From: Isochrysis galbana
Taxonomy: Eukaryota; Haptophyta; Isochrysidales; Isochrysidaceae
Direction of reading: 5' to 3'
DNA length: 64,000 nucleotides
NCBI GenBank assembly: GCA_018136815.1
Contig: CM030931.1
Coordinates: 1,343,398-1,407,397, forward strand
Below the pieces are notes generated by a model, which was given only the letters and a program-made list of their open reading frames with translations, did not search any database and was not told the origin of the DNA. Below, piece after piece: positions 40,459 through 52,026 of this stretch (the first letter of the stretch is position 1; each line of letters begins with the position of its first letter). A program made the position numbers and the translations under genes.

Positions 40459-43400
40459 CTAGGACCTTTGTGACGCAAAGCTTGAAATTTGAAGCTTCCA
40501 CTGCTGTGGCCCTTTCTTCAAAATGTGATTCTGCGAATTCATTCTATCTAGGAAGTCTGCGAAGGCAAAGCCTTGCGGTAGCGGCAGACCTGATTGCTCG
40601 AACACTTGCTTGAGCTGAGACGTCGAGAAGAAAGCGTCTGCGCGACGCGACGCTTCGCGCTCGAGCAAAGATACAAATGCGTTGATAGTCTTTGCAGCGG
40701 ACATTTTTCCTGACCGACATGCGCCTTGACCAAAACCAAAACGCCCGAGGGCACCGTTACCAAAGCCGCCGGGGGAGGCGCCCGTTGCTCCCATCGCGTC
40801 CGCGAGAGTGTCATAGAACACTGTCTCCTTGAAGACTTCGATAGCATCAAGGGCGTCTTGCTCTGTTACCTTCTCGCGTAGCTCGAGGCGAGCACGGGCC
40901 TCAGCGAGTCGCACGAGCGATTCTAGCTGTCTAGAGGTAATGGGCACTGATGCTTCCGCTGTCGCACTATTCTGGCGTAGGCGGAGGTAGAAGTCGCGCA
41001 GCTTGTCAGCCGCCTCCCGCCCGAGTTTTGGGTGTGCGTAATGACGCGCATATGCAATATACTTACGGAGTAGGTGCGCCGGCACCGGGTCATCGGTCGA
41101 GACATGCGAGCGGAGCCGAAGCGAGAGTGGTTGCTCCTCTCGCCAATGTGCGTAAGCGCCGGACTGGCGCCAGCTCTCTGGCAACGTAGAGTCCATCAAC
41201 AAGTTGACGCCGCTAGAGCTTTGCTGCTTGCCGCCATGTAGAGCCATCACGTGGGTTGACAGCAAGCGATCCATTTGCTCATTGGGCCTGCTTTCGTCAC
41301 GTGGGGGCCATGGGTCAAGGCGCGCCAATAGTCATTCGGATTGGGACCCACGCACGAGAAGCCTTGCTGCATCTCAGCTTGACATCGTCCATCTCGGCTC
41401 AAGGTGCAAGGTCATGTTTTCGCCCATAGCACCTTGGCGGGTTCTTATCTCGAAGGCCGGTAAGTTCTATCGCGTGCGCTCCCACCCTACCGGGTCCGAG
41501 CACGCCACCGCACCTATCGAGGAGCACGAAGAGCAAGTCGAACCTGGAAAGCAGATTTGGTGGCAATTTCAGGTTTTCAGCCACCGTTTTAGCCTGGTTG
41601 TAGTGGCCACCTACTGGATTCGCAGCGGCAAGTATAGCCGTACGTGCCGAGAGCGAGCACACGATCCCTGCCTTGGCTACTGATATAGACTGCTGCTCCA
41701 TTGCCTCAAGGAGCGCCTGCCGTCACAAACGAGGTAGGGTAGCGTACCATTCAGGGTTGCGCATAGTGCGAGCAAAGACACACAAGCGTACTGCAACGAC
41801 ATTATTCATTGCTGATAGTCGACGCCGAGCAACAAGGCGATAGCCTCAACGTCGCCTGGGGCATGCGTTGCGAGCGACGAAATACCTGGTGCTCACCAGT
41901 GGACATCTTGTCGAACTCGTCAATGCAGCAGCATCCTTGATCGCCCATCACGAGGGCTCCAGCCTCGAGGGCAAAGTCACTAGTGACGGCATCCTTGACA
42001 ACCGTTACGGTCAGTCCTGATGACGAGGTGGTGTTGCCACAAACGTAGACGCCACGGGGCGCGAGCGCTGCCACCGCAGTGAGCATCTGACTCTTCCCCA
42101 TTCCTGGGTCGCCCACAACTAGGACATGGATGTCGGAGCGCTTGCCGACCGAGGCGTGTTCTGCTGTGCCCGCACTTCGTGGACGGCCACCCACCATGCC
42201 AAGCAGGAGCCCCGCTTTGACAACTTCGTGCCCAAAGATGGATGGGCACACAGAACCAACCAATAGCTCAAATAGATGTTTGGATGATGCAATGTCACGA
42301 ATGGCGTGGAGGTCCAGGACACTGAGGTTCAGATCAGCGTCGCCATTAACGGTAGGCGGTAGCGTGCCGGGCGGGCTCGGGCCTTGAGCCAAGATTCCAG
42401 CCTGTGAGCCCGTGGTGCTACCAAGCATTTGAGCCAAGATGCGCTGAGAGGTGCGCGTGTTTCGCACGGAGACGGCATCGATGTACAAGTGGAACATGCA
42501 ACGCGGCTTACTGGATGATGCGCCATAACGGGCCCCACCGCCATCGGTGACGGTTTCCATGGATTTCACGATCCCGACCACCTGTGCCCATCGTACATTT
42601 TGGTTTGGGGGTTAGAGGTGGTGCATGGGACACATCTGAAAGTGACCTCGATGGTATGGCGAGTATCGGTACTCCGCAGCAGGAGACGCACATCCAGAAT
42701 ATCTCCTGGAACGCAGCAGTCGATTAGGGTCTCGCTCAGCTCAATTTCCATCTGCCTCGGCACTCGGCCATAGCCATTGCCTTCTGAGTCGTACTCATTG
42801 CCGCTGCTCGGCGCCTCTTGGATTTTTATTTTTTGCCAGTCACGTGTTGTGCAATTCCGTCGATCAGGCACGAGTAGCTTGGCACGGCATCCGGTCGAGG
42901 GGCAGCCAGGTGGCTGCTCATATCTGTAGACAGACAAAGTTGGGTCACCGTTGAGCGTGCTGGCCGGGATCCGGCGAATGAGGAGGGCAAACATTTGTGG
43001 TGCAGAATCGGGTATGCTAAGCAACCAATGCCGCAGGATTTTGACGGGCCGGGATCCGGCGAATGAGGAGGGCAAACATTTGTGATGCAGAAATGGGTAT
43101 GCTAAGCAACTAATACAAGCCGCAGGATTTTGATGGCAGGTAGGAGCGTGCCTGCCGTCTGTCAGAGGGAACGTGCAGGCTACTTGGCATCGAGGGCATA
43201 TGAACGACATTGTTGTCACGAAGGGACGGAGAGGCGCAACCCGGATGACAGAGCCGCGTACGCTGACCAGCCGGCCAATCTTGTCGGCCTTCAGTGACCG
43301 GATGGGTGTGAGGGGCGCCATGTCGTAGACTCGGATGTAAAGACGGCGCGAACGAAGGCGTGCGCGCAAATGTTTCGGGTCAGGGGGTGGCGTGCACGTC

Positions 43401-43756
43401 TCAAGCAGCTGTATGTGCACGGCCAGTGCGAGGGCGTCGAGCACCTCCTGGCACGGGTATGAGCCAGTAAGTGGCTCGCTCCGCCGGAAGGGTGCATCCT
43501 CGCCCCGCTGCAGGTGGGCGAACTTTGCATCGAGAGCAAAGTCCTGCGCGAGGATATCCTCTGGGCGCACCCTCGCAAATGTCGCGGACGTCGCCACCCA
43601 GCGCCTTAGCCGCTCGTACACGGTGATCCTGTTGGGGTACGCGTCATCCTTGGCTGGTTGTGCTGCCTCCAGCTCCACAGTGGGCGAAGGGAAGTAGAGC
43701 TGCCAGAGGTCGGCGGGCGGGCCGGCGATCCGGGCTGAGGACGAACCGAACAACAT
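40459..43756 (-). CDS. MCM8: MCM8 DNA helicase (at least four exons)
   Basis: Exons: 43756-42692, 42581-41886, 41716-41514, 41287-40459, all with GT-AG introns (110, 169, 226 bp) in consistent phase; 930 residues. Exon 1 has the MCM N domain with [20 protein letters not shown], zinc cysteines CPRC and [35 protein letters not shown]. Exon 2 has Walker A GDPGMGKS (512-519) and Walker B CCCIDEFD (572-579). Exon 3 has [11 protein letters not shown] and the arginine finger [13 protein letters not shown]. Exon 4 has [51 protein letters not shown] and a winged-helix end with [12 protein letters not shown]. DWQxIKIQE and LLRKYIxYAR fit MCM8 better than MCM2-7. MCM8 works with MCM9 in homologous recombination. 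A 60-residue insertion lies within the zinc finger. Confidence 0.92.
42964..43137 (-). repeat. 85-bp tandem duplication inside MCM8 exon 1
   Basis: Units start at 42964 and 43049 (CCGGGATCCGGCGAATGAGG). Both units are in frame and fall between the two cysteine pairs of the MCM zinc finger; may be a retained intron. Confidence 0.85.
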
Positions 43757-43885
43757 AAGCCAACCCCTGTAGCACGAACGCCTCCCTAGTCCACCCCTCC
43801 ACAGCTCCCTCTCTCCCCCCCTACCTCCTCTCTCTCTCTGGCCGTGCCGAGAGAGCAGCAACCCCAAGCCTCGCTTCTCTCTCAA

Positions 43886-44289
43886 TCTCTCTTTCTTGGT
43901 TGATGCTTGAAGCAGTGAGAACCGATTGAAGTCTTTATTGTGGGGGTTCGAGGATTGTTGAAACAGAAGGTTGGAAGAGCGCTGGGGAGCTTGTTACGAC
44001 CGCACGTAGGTTAATTTTCACATAGTGTCTCCTCTCTCTAAAAAACCTCGCTTCCATTTTCGCAAGGGCTTCTCCTCGTATGATTGTTAGGAGCATCCAC
44101 ACCACGTCATTTCTCCTCGTATTCTGTTTTGTTTCTCAGCTACTCTCTCCTCTCCTCCGTTCTCTTGTGGGACGACTTTTTGCGGCAGACCAGCAGCGGC
44201 TGCTCGTCCAGACAACGAGAGGGCCCGAGGGAAATCTGGCGGGAAGCGGCCGGCCGGGGTGGGGTGGGGTGGGGTGGGGGTGTAAAGTC
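43886..44289. other. no gene seen
   Basis: Upstream region of MCM8 with pyrimidine-rich tract and GGGGTGGGGTGGGGTGGGGG at 44259. No supported ORF. Confidence 0.4.
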
Positions 44290-44501
44290 GCGTTCCGTCA
44301 AAAGAGGGCCAGGTTATTATTTTTTTAACCCAGATGTGCATGTTTTCTTTTTCAAATTAAAACCCGTCACGAAACACCTAGGCGTCCCACAACAAGATTT
44401 CAGTCATACTGGGGGGAGTTGATCCATCCGAAGATGTCCCCCCGTGAAATTCACCCACACATAGCAACTCCCCCCTTCCCCAAAACACACGGTAACCAAA
44501 G
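44290..44501 (-). repeat. shared downstream module, copy 3
   Basis: Minus strand behind the acidic gene: AGCTTTGGTTACCGTGTGTT, GGGGAAGGGGGGAGTTGCTA, a 100-bp block matching 6231-6340 (to GTTTCGTGACGGGTTTTAA), then GAAAAAGAAAACATGCACAT and CCTGGCCCTCTTTTGACGGA as at 25450-25530. Confidence 0.85.
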
Positions 44502-45066
44502 CTACTGAGTGCGGAGAGTGTCCGCCTCCGACTCATCATCCTCGGACTCCTCCGCCGCCGACTCACTAGTCGTCGAACAAGGCGTAACCGCCACATCTAC
44601 CGCTTCGTCGGTCAGATCCATGTGCATGGAGTCATCGCTCAAGTCCACCGCTGAGGAGCTATTGTTCACGGCGGCCTCCTCCTCAACTGGCTCCTTCGCC
44701 CCATCGGGCTCCTTGGCCACGTCCCAAAAGTCAAACATGTCATCGTCTTCCTTCTCGTCAAGGATGGGCTCCAGCATAGCGTCCGCTTGAGCGTCGGACG
44801 CAATGTCCTCCACCACACGCGAGGCATCCGTGGAGTTCTCGGTCGCGGCCTCCGCGGAGGTCTGCTCGGCTGCCCCGGCCGAGCGTTGTCACTGTGACGT
44901 CACCGAGGATCTCGTGCTTGGCCCTCGTGCCCACCTGCACCTGGGCCGCGGCGCTCTCGCTCTCGCCGAAGCTCTCGCTGCTCTCGCTGTCGCTCTCGTC
45001 GTCCGTGTCGTCCAGCACAACCTCCTCGGCCTCCACTTGCTCCCCATCCCCATTGCTCTTGTCCAT
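44502..45066 (-). pseudogene. acidic protein gene with apparent frame break
   Basis: Starts MDKSNGDGEQVEAEEVVLDD at 45066, Asp/Glu/Ser-rich, with VGTRAKHEILGDVTVTTL; then the coding character moves to another frame, GAAEQTSAEAATENSTDASR VVEDIASDAQADAMLEPILD, KEDDDMFDFWDVAKEPDG and an acidic Ser-rich end TLRTQ. The shift is near 44890-44880; a small intron is not obvious. Unrecognised, probably nuclear or disordered. Its last codons ACT CAG TAG and 3' flank are shared with the MGQYF-like gene at 25.6 kb. Confidence 0.45.
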
Positions 45067-45284
45067 GTCGTCGAGCAGGGCCGAAGCGCGCGTCGTGCGG
45101 CGTGCTGATCCTGAGCGAAGGCGAAGGGCCGCGGCGATGAGAATGTGGAAGGCACAAGGGCTGGTGCGTGGCGCGTGGGGCGTGCAGACATGCAGTGTGC
45201 AAGCAGGCTGGAGGGGCAGGGGAGTGAGCCCACTTGGGCCAGCCATTGCGCGCTTGCGCGCGCCCACGCCCACGCCCACGCGTT

Positions 45285-45405
45285 GTGACAGTTTTTTTTT
45301 CGGAGAGAGCGGCCTTACCAGCCCAAATGTCGAGGCATGTCTCGAGACTTTTTTTGGGGGGAAATCCGCCCAAATGTCTAAAGGAATGTCTAGACATTTC
45401 TGCCA
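45285..45405. repeat. inverted/direct CCAAATGTC repeats
   Basis: CCCAAATGTCGAGGCATGTC and GCCCAAATGTCTAAAGGAAT are direct repeats, each next to its own palindrome (GTCTCGAGAC, AATGTCTAGACATT). Confidence 0.55.
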
Positions 45406-45706
45406 GGCCCTAGGGGACAAGCACGAAAAGCTGCGAGGCATGCAAGGTGTCGTTCCTTCAATTGTGGGGCATCAGTCGAATTGAGAATTGAGCGATCAAT
45501 GTCCATAGTTATGTATTCAGTATTTAAAATTAAATGAAGACTAGCGTGCGTGGGCATACCAACTTTTTTCTCTGCCTTTCCCCGCGGGGACGCCAACCCC
45601 CCCCACCTGCCCACCCCGGCAACTGCATCTGCCTCCAAGAAGCTTCGCAACAATGGGTAGACCCCCTTCATGCTTCATGGGCAGACCGGCTTGATTTCCC
45701 GATGCT

Positions 45707-46384
45707 TCAGCTACGTTTCCACTCGTCGAGGTCGTCTACTCCCAGCTTTCGGAGGATGTTCACGATGCTCTGTCGTTCTGGATGGCCAATACTGTTTACG
45801 TACACTTTCGACGCTTGCCCGGTCCACTTCCAGTTGATGCATATCTCATGCAATGGATAGGGGCAGTCGCCGAGCAGATTGACAAGAACGCCCTTGAGAA
45901 TAGCTTTCATGAGCCACGGGAGACTAGATGATTGATACTTTACATCCGGCTGGCATTCGGCTGCTTCAACGATGAATTGCAGCAGCTGGGTTACGATGTT
46001 ACGATTGGGCAAGATTGAGGATTGGGTGCTTTCTGATTTCTGAAGGAGGGAGAAGAACCGTTGTACCTTGGGATGAGGCATGGGGAAACGTTTGAGCTAC
46101 TCCTGCTTCTTTGCTTCGAAGACCAGTTCCATGTCCATGTCATGGTCGGGGTCATCGAGCAGGATGGCGCCCTTGATGAGAATGTTGAGTGCGGCGACGT
46201 GTGCGCCTTGGGTGTAGGACGTGAGAGTTCGCTTTGCCGCAGGCTCGTCGCCCTGTGTGATGTCAACTTTCGAGCCCGTCCCTTCCTGGATGCACTTGCG
46301 CTTGGTGGAGTTCTCTTCAGGCTGAAGCTTGTTGTCGGAATGAGCGGATGGTGGCGCAGCGCTGGTGGCGACCGGTGTCTCCAT
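45707..46384 (-). pseudogene. uncharacterised gene with one in-frame stop
   Basis: Start METPVATSAAPPSAHS at 46384, 213 bp from the divergent DUS1 start. It reads TKRKCIQEGTGSKVDITQGD, TLTSYTQGAHVAALNILIKG and MELVFEAKKQE, then TAG at 46094-46096, then in the same frame PHPKVQRFFSLLQKSES and YQSSSLPWLMKAILKGVLVN to WKRS at 45707. Coding character is equal on both sides of the stop, so this is a recent nonsense mutation, a read-through stop or a base-call error. No family recognised. Confidence 0.5.
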
Positions 46385-46596
46385 GGCCGATGGAGAGTTA
46401 GTGCCTTGAGCAAGCAAGTCACACAGAGTCTGGTATGCAAGAGCCCTGGGGAAACGGCCTGTTCTGGGCCTCCTAGAAATCTAGAAATTTGGTGAACAAG
46501 TGCTTCCCATGAAGGTCGAGGCCCACCCACCCCCCGCGCGCCGCACCGTCTCTTTGTGGTCGGTCTCCTTTACTACAAAAACTTCCGCTCACCACG

Positions 46597-49016
46597 ATGA
46601 GCGACTGTGCCGCCTCGTCGCCCACCAGCTCGACGGCCGCGCCGCTCATCGACGGTGCGGCCGAGAGCGCGGCCGAGCGCATGGCGCCGGCAGCGAGGCA
46701 TCTCGAGCGGGTTGCACAGCGTGAGGACGCCGCCAGGCAGCTCGCCCAACGACGCGAACGCGGAGAGACGCTCTCCAAAGCAGAGCAGAAGCGGCTACGC
46801 AAGTTTGAGACGCGGGACGAGTACAAAGAGATTCGTAAGATGGAGCGGAAGAGGCGCAAGCTGGCGCGCGAGGCTAAAGCGAGTCAGCAAGCTCAAGACG
46901 AGCACCAGCTCCCCCGCGAGACCGTGGGAGTCGAGCGCTCCTTGCCTCCGCTCGACGAGTTGAAGTTGCGCGCATGGGAGTTCTGGCGAGGGATAGGCTC
47001 GCCAACCTGCGTTCTGGCGCCTATGGTGAATCAGTCCGAGCTACCATTCCGCCTGCTTGCGCGGAAACATGGCGCACAGCTCACATACACGCCTATGCTC
47101 CACTCAGTGCATTTTGCGGTGCGTGCCTGGAGCCCCACTGCGAGCAATGTGCGAGTTATCTGCCTGCAAATCACAGCTCTCGTGCGCGGAGTTTCCTCCA
47201 TCCGTCTATCTCATCTGACGCACCGGCGCTGATTCAGATGGAGGAATCCTATCGCCAAGACAATTTCGATCCACATCCAGAAGACCGGCCGCTCATCGTT
47301 CAGTTTTGTGGCGATGACCCACATACACTTCTCAAGGCAGCCAAGCATGTCGAGGGCAAGTGTGATGGCATTGAGCTGAATTGTGGCTGTCCGCAGGTGA
47401 GTGGGGATGCACATCTCGCCTCCCCCGAGGATAATGTGCTCTGCCAGCTCAGCATACGATCTGGGCCGACCAAAATTTCGCACGGACCAAAATTTGGGAG
47501 CGCCATTTGACACGAGCCGCCAACTCGAGGGACTTAGCTCTGTGTGCGCCGGACTCAGATCTCTCGTTTCCATCGTCCTTCCTCCTAATGCGGTCATGTT
47601 CTGTCCTATAAGTCAGCCTTCCTTACACCGTCACGCCCTCAGGGCATCGCTCGGCGAGGCCACTATGGCGCATTTCTTCTCGATGAGCCTGACCTCATTG
47701 TTTCAATTGTTGAACACTTGTCCAAAAACTTGATTACTCCAGTGATGGTCAAGATGCGCGTAGTGCGCCCTCGTGCGGCTGCTCGGACCTGGGAGCCGGC
47801 CATCGAGACGCCTGGAGACCCTCCTGGCCTGGTGGAAATGCTTGCCACGGACGAGGAGGCCCGCATGTATATGGAGACGATGCGGCTGGGCTTGCGACTT
47901 CAAGCTGCGGGCGCAGTCGTGTTAACCTTGCATGGCCGCACGAAGGAAGAGAAAAAGAACTTCTGTCGAGAATGCGACTGGCAAGCCATTGCAGCTCTCA
48001 AACGGGTACAATTAAGTATGCACCTCCTTGTAGTGCGTTTCCATTCGTGGGGTTGGAAAGAGACGCGCTGTGGGGCGGCTTTTCTTCCATGCTAGCATCG
48101 CACTTTACGGGTGTTGTCGCTCTCCAGATTGATACCGAAAATGTTGGGTGCACACATGGTCTCCTCCTCCCCGATCACACAAGATTTACTGACGCCAACA
48201 AAATGTCGCAACCATCTGCAGGTTGTTTCCATCCCTGTAGTAGCAAATGGTGGCATCGAAACTGCTGAGGACTTCAAGCGATGCCTCGCCGTCACCAAAG
48301 CAGACGCCGTGATGTCGTCGGAAGCTGCGCTCGAAAACCCAGCGGTGATTTCACTAGCATCCCACCCCGGCTTTCGCAAACCCAAACTGTTCTTGTAGAC
48401 CCACCCTGATTTGGCGGGGCACCTGTTACTCGTCTGGGGCAGGCTCGGCTGGCCTGAGAGTATATCGAGCTTACTCGACAACACATGCCACGCTGCCCAT
48501 CTGTCGTCAAGGCACACCTCTTCAAACTGCTTGCATCCTCAGATATTTGGCGGGGCACCTGTTACTCGTCTGGGGCAGGCCCGGCTGGCCCGAGAGTACA
48601 TCGAGCTTACTCGACAACACATGCCACGCTGCCCATCTGTCGTCAAGGCACACCTTTTCAAACTGCTGTACATGGTGAGCTGTGTAGTGTGGCCTTCTCA
48701 CGTGCCTCCTCATAGAACGTCAGCCCCTTACTCCATGACTCGCGCGCACCGCCATTTTCTCGCTACGACTGCATTCTGCAATTCCCGAGAATGTCTTTCT
48801 TTGCTCATATCAACATCGCAGGCGCTCGAAGCCCAACCCGAGCTGCGCTCCAAACTGGGTTCAACATCTAGTCTTGCTAGCATTTATGAAGTGGCTGAGT
48901 CGGTGCTTAAGCTAGAGGTGGAGGAAGCGGCGCAGTCTCCAGACCTCATGAATGCTAGGTGCGACGTACCCGGTTCTCCATTTGTGAGCTGGTATCGGCG
49001 CCATCGCCCATACACG
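46597..49016 (+). CDS. DUS1: tRNA-dihydrouridine synthase DUS1 (six exons, cut by the gap)
   Basis: Exons 46597-47106, 47238-47396, 47643-48005, 48222-48344, 48543-48674 and 48822-49016 (into the N gap), all GT-AG and phase 0. After a charged N-terminal region of about 120 residues the TIM barrel starts [20 protein letters not shown], then [27 protein letters not shown], the active-site loop [18 protein letters not shown] with catalytic Cys, [20 protein letters not shown] and [16 protein letters not shown] with [14 protein letters not shown]. These match the DUS1 clade, which reduces U16/U17 in tRNA D-loops using FMN and NADPH. A 40-residue insertion ([20 protein letters not shown]) follows VKMR. 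The C-terminus is lost in the gap. Confidence 0.9.
48405..48660 (+). repeat. 130-bp tandem duplication of DUS1 exon 5 within intron 4
   Basis: Blocks GGCGGGGCACCTGTTACTCG and CAACACATGCCACGCTGCCC occur in both copies. The intronic copy lacks a splice acceptor AG (TGATTTGG replaces CAGATATTTGG) and has a stop (TGAGAG for CGAGAG), so it is a dead exon. Confidence 0.88.
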
Positions 49017-49116
49017 NNNNNNNNNNNNNNNNNNNNNNNNNNNNNNNNNNNNNNNNNNNNNNNNNNNNNNNNNNNNNNNNNNNNNNNNNNNNNNNNNNNN
49101 NNNNNNNNNNNNNNNN
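49017..49116. other. assembly gap (100 N)
   Basis: Exactly 100 N, a conventional scaffold gap of unknown true length, within or just after the DUS1 coding region. Confidence 0.98.
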
Positions 49117-50140
49117 ATCGGATCATGTCTCGGCGATGAACCTATACCGGCTAACGCTCATCCATAGCCCGGTTGATAGATTGCGAACTTCTCTATGCGT
49201 TGGGTTGACTCTCCGACTGCACATGAGTCCTGCGCCGAGCGGGAATGAGCGCCCTTCCGGCATTGCAAGAGCGTCTGGATCACCACGTATCCACGTATTG
49301 GCGCTACACTCCGCGGCGGCGACTCACCTCGGTTACCCACGATGTTTCCCACGACCCCCCTCGGTGTTTTTTCCCGGTGCGGCGGCAGTTCTACTGGGTT
49401 TCCCCCATTGTAACTTGTGGGGAGTTATAATTGGAGTCGGGGGCCTGCAAGGGGGGGTTTCGAAAGGATGCACATGTTTGTGTGTATCAGAGATAGCAAC
49501 ACGTATCAATGTGTACGGGCATGTGCGCTGCGGGTTGTCGTGACAGTACCAAGCTGGTGGCAATATTGGTAGTGGGTACTAGCTACTGCCGCAGATACAG
49601 ATATTTTATCATTACTAGTAGTGTTATTATCGCGCACTACGCACTATGATTATTGCCGCCAATGCCATAATGCTTTTGCTCAGCTCCTTGACGAGTACAA
49701 AATATTGACCAGTACAAAATATTGACCAGTACAAAACTATTGACGAGTACAAAATACAAAGCATTATGCTCCGCGGACGATGAGAATGAAAAGAAGCCAA
49801 AGCCAACAATTATTTGCCGGAAGTGCTCGGTGCTCGGGCCCGCGAGCGCTGCCCAATTGCAGCGCACTATTCGCTGTGGCGTTAGATCTACATCGCCCTT
49901 TTGCTACCTTTTGCAATAGCCCGACTTACGATTGCCAAACCCGACTTCCGACTTGTGTACCGCCGGGTCGACGTTCATCACCCCCCGTCACCCCTTCCCA
50001 CCCCATCCCCAAAATAGCAAGTATGCGTGTGCGCGCGCCCTACCCACCCCTCGTGCACAGACGCAGACGTCGCGAAATTGTCTTGCCAAGACGGAGTCGC
50101 GCCCGTGGGCGGTGCCTCAATGCGCCCGTCTGCACTGTAA
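49117..50140. other. no gene supported; small tandem repeat at 49690-49760
   Basis: AGTACAAAATATTGACC-type units (about 17 bp) recur four times near 49695-49755. The stretch next to the gap could include the end of DUS1, but no frame is convincing. Confidence 0.4.
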
Positions 50141-50141
50141 C

Positions 50142-52026
50142 TCAATCTCGCCCAGCTTCAGGCTTTGCGGCTGGCGCGCAAGCTGACCCGCCGCCCATCC
50201 CCCGCCCGGTCACGCGAAGCCTAACCCGGGCAAATGCCGAGTAAGCCGACTCGGCCACTGGCACTGCTCCAGGCACGGCGCGCAGCAGGGGCGGCAGCGA
50301 TCGCCAGTATGGTAGCCGTTCCCACACTGCGAGGAAAGCCGAAACTCCAGAGAGGATCTCGCCGTCCGCACGGGCCGCATGGATCCTGGCCATGGCCTAT
50401 AATGCGCAGTCGGAGAGTCGGATGTGAACAGGAGGCTGAGGAAGCCAGCCACACCATGGTGCTGGTGGCATCGATACGTGTTGCGAGCGGGCGTGGCATC
50501 GAGCCCTCAATATGCGCCTCCGTGGCACTGGCATTGAAGAGCGGTCGCGGGCTCATCACCTGGTCGATGCTGATGCCGTGCCGGATGAGCGCCTCCGGGT
50601 TGTTGTGGATGTTGGTCCACTGGACGCGTCCCTCACGGTCTAGGCCACGATAGTAGCTGATCTCGCGCCGGCATAGAGGGCAGCCGCCGTCCCAAAAAAG
50701 CTCAAGGTCGGGGATTTCCGAATCGGCCTGAAGCCGCGCCAGAGCGTCCGCGAGTGCAACCATACCCCCATAGTCTAGGACGCGGGCCTCAACCACCTGT
50801 GTGGACGGGTCGCTGGCGCCGCCTGCGCCGCCACCGCCATTCCCTTCACCTGTCGCTGCGGCGACCGCCGCCGCCGCCACAGTATCTACACTGATGGCAG
50901 GAGTCAGTACACCACCCAAACTACCCAGACGTTTGCGCAACGCGCACATGGCCGGCGTGGAGAGCATGACCTCGAGGGGGACGCCAATCAGCCACAGCGG
51001 CAAGTGTACCGAGCCCACCTGCGGGAAGCGAGGAGGAGGTTGGGATGTCAACGCTCCTTCTCGAGAACGGCTTGTTGATCGTGAGGCGACAGGGGCTTGT
51101 CGATCGTGAGGCGATCCGGGCCTGTCGATCGTGAGGCGACAGGGGCCTGCCGATCGTGAGGCGGGACACCGCTTCTCCAAGCGCTGTGGTCGTCTCTCGT
51201 TTGCAATGCTTTCCACACAGCCCCTGGCTCGCAGGCGTCTGCTGCCCACCTGCCGCGAGCCATGAATCATCCCAGGGCGGAGGATGGTGCCGTTCGGTCC
51301 AAAGAGGCGCGAGATCTCCTCGTCCGCGGCTCGTTTGCCCTCAAAGTAGGCGGGGATCAGGTTCTCGACCACGCCATAGTCTGCTGCCGAGATGTGCACG
51401 AAGCGACTCGCACCTGCGGCCACGTGGAAAGGCCGCCGGCCAGTCAGTACTATAACGTGTCACTTGACTCTGTCTCACCCCCTTCATCGTCATTCACCCT
51501 CGTTAATCCGCCGATGACCGTCGCGAGCAGCTTCCTGTGGGAGCTAGCCGGACCCCATCCCCTGCTTCCCCACAAATCTCGCTCTCACTCACGATCACCC
51601 TTCCGGCATCCCTCTTGCCCTCTTCCATCCATGCCTCTCCTCTCACCCTGCTCCCTCCCTTCCCTCCTGTCCCCCCCGCCCCTCTTCCCCCCCCTTCCTC
51701 CCACCCCCGCGCCCCTCTGCGCGCCGATCACCTGCTTGTTTGGCCGCTCTCGCTATCGCAATATTGGCCTCTCCGTTCACCAACCGCATGTACGCGGGCG
51801 ATCCAAAGGCTCCGAGCGTCGAGATGACTGCCTCGCTCTCGCCCACCGCCTCACGCACTCTCTCGCTCTGCCTCATGTCGGCGGAGAGCCACTCGGCTTG
51901 AGAGAGCGCTGAGGTAGGCGGAGAGCCGCTCCGGCTCACCGCGCGCACCGCGTGGCCGCGCTCGAGCGCGAGGGAAACGACGCGCCTCCCCACGTACCCG
52001 GAGCCGCCGATGACCACCAGACGCAT
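50142..52026 (-). CDS. NAD(P)-binding domain fused to a DCC (DUF393) domain (four exons)
   Basis: Exons 52026-51732, 51413-51250, 51018-50560, 50396-50142; introns 318, 231 and 163 bp, all GT-AG with matching phase; 390 residues. The N-terminal half begins MRLVVIGGSGYVGRRVVSLA, an atypical-SDR dinucleotide-binding GGxGYVG, then AVISTLGAFG, GASRFVHISAADYG and TILRPGMIHGSRQ. After a Gly/Ala linker (GNGGGGAGGAS) comes LELFWDGGCPLCRREISYYR with the DxxCPxC pair of DCC proteins, then MARIHAARADGEILSGVSAF and LPYWRSLPPLLRAVPG. DCC proteins are thought to be thiol-disulfide oxidoreductases; the SDR half resembles NmrA/NDUFA9-like proteins. The fusion suggests a redox function, substrate unknown. The last acceptor was chosen by frame (TTATAG|GCC). 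Confidence 0.85.
51065..51165. repeat. 26-27-bp minisatellite in intron 2 of the fusion gene
   Basis: GTCGATCGTGAGGCGACAGG and variants occur four times in tandem. Confidence 0.85.
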
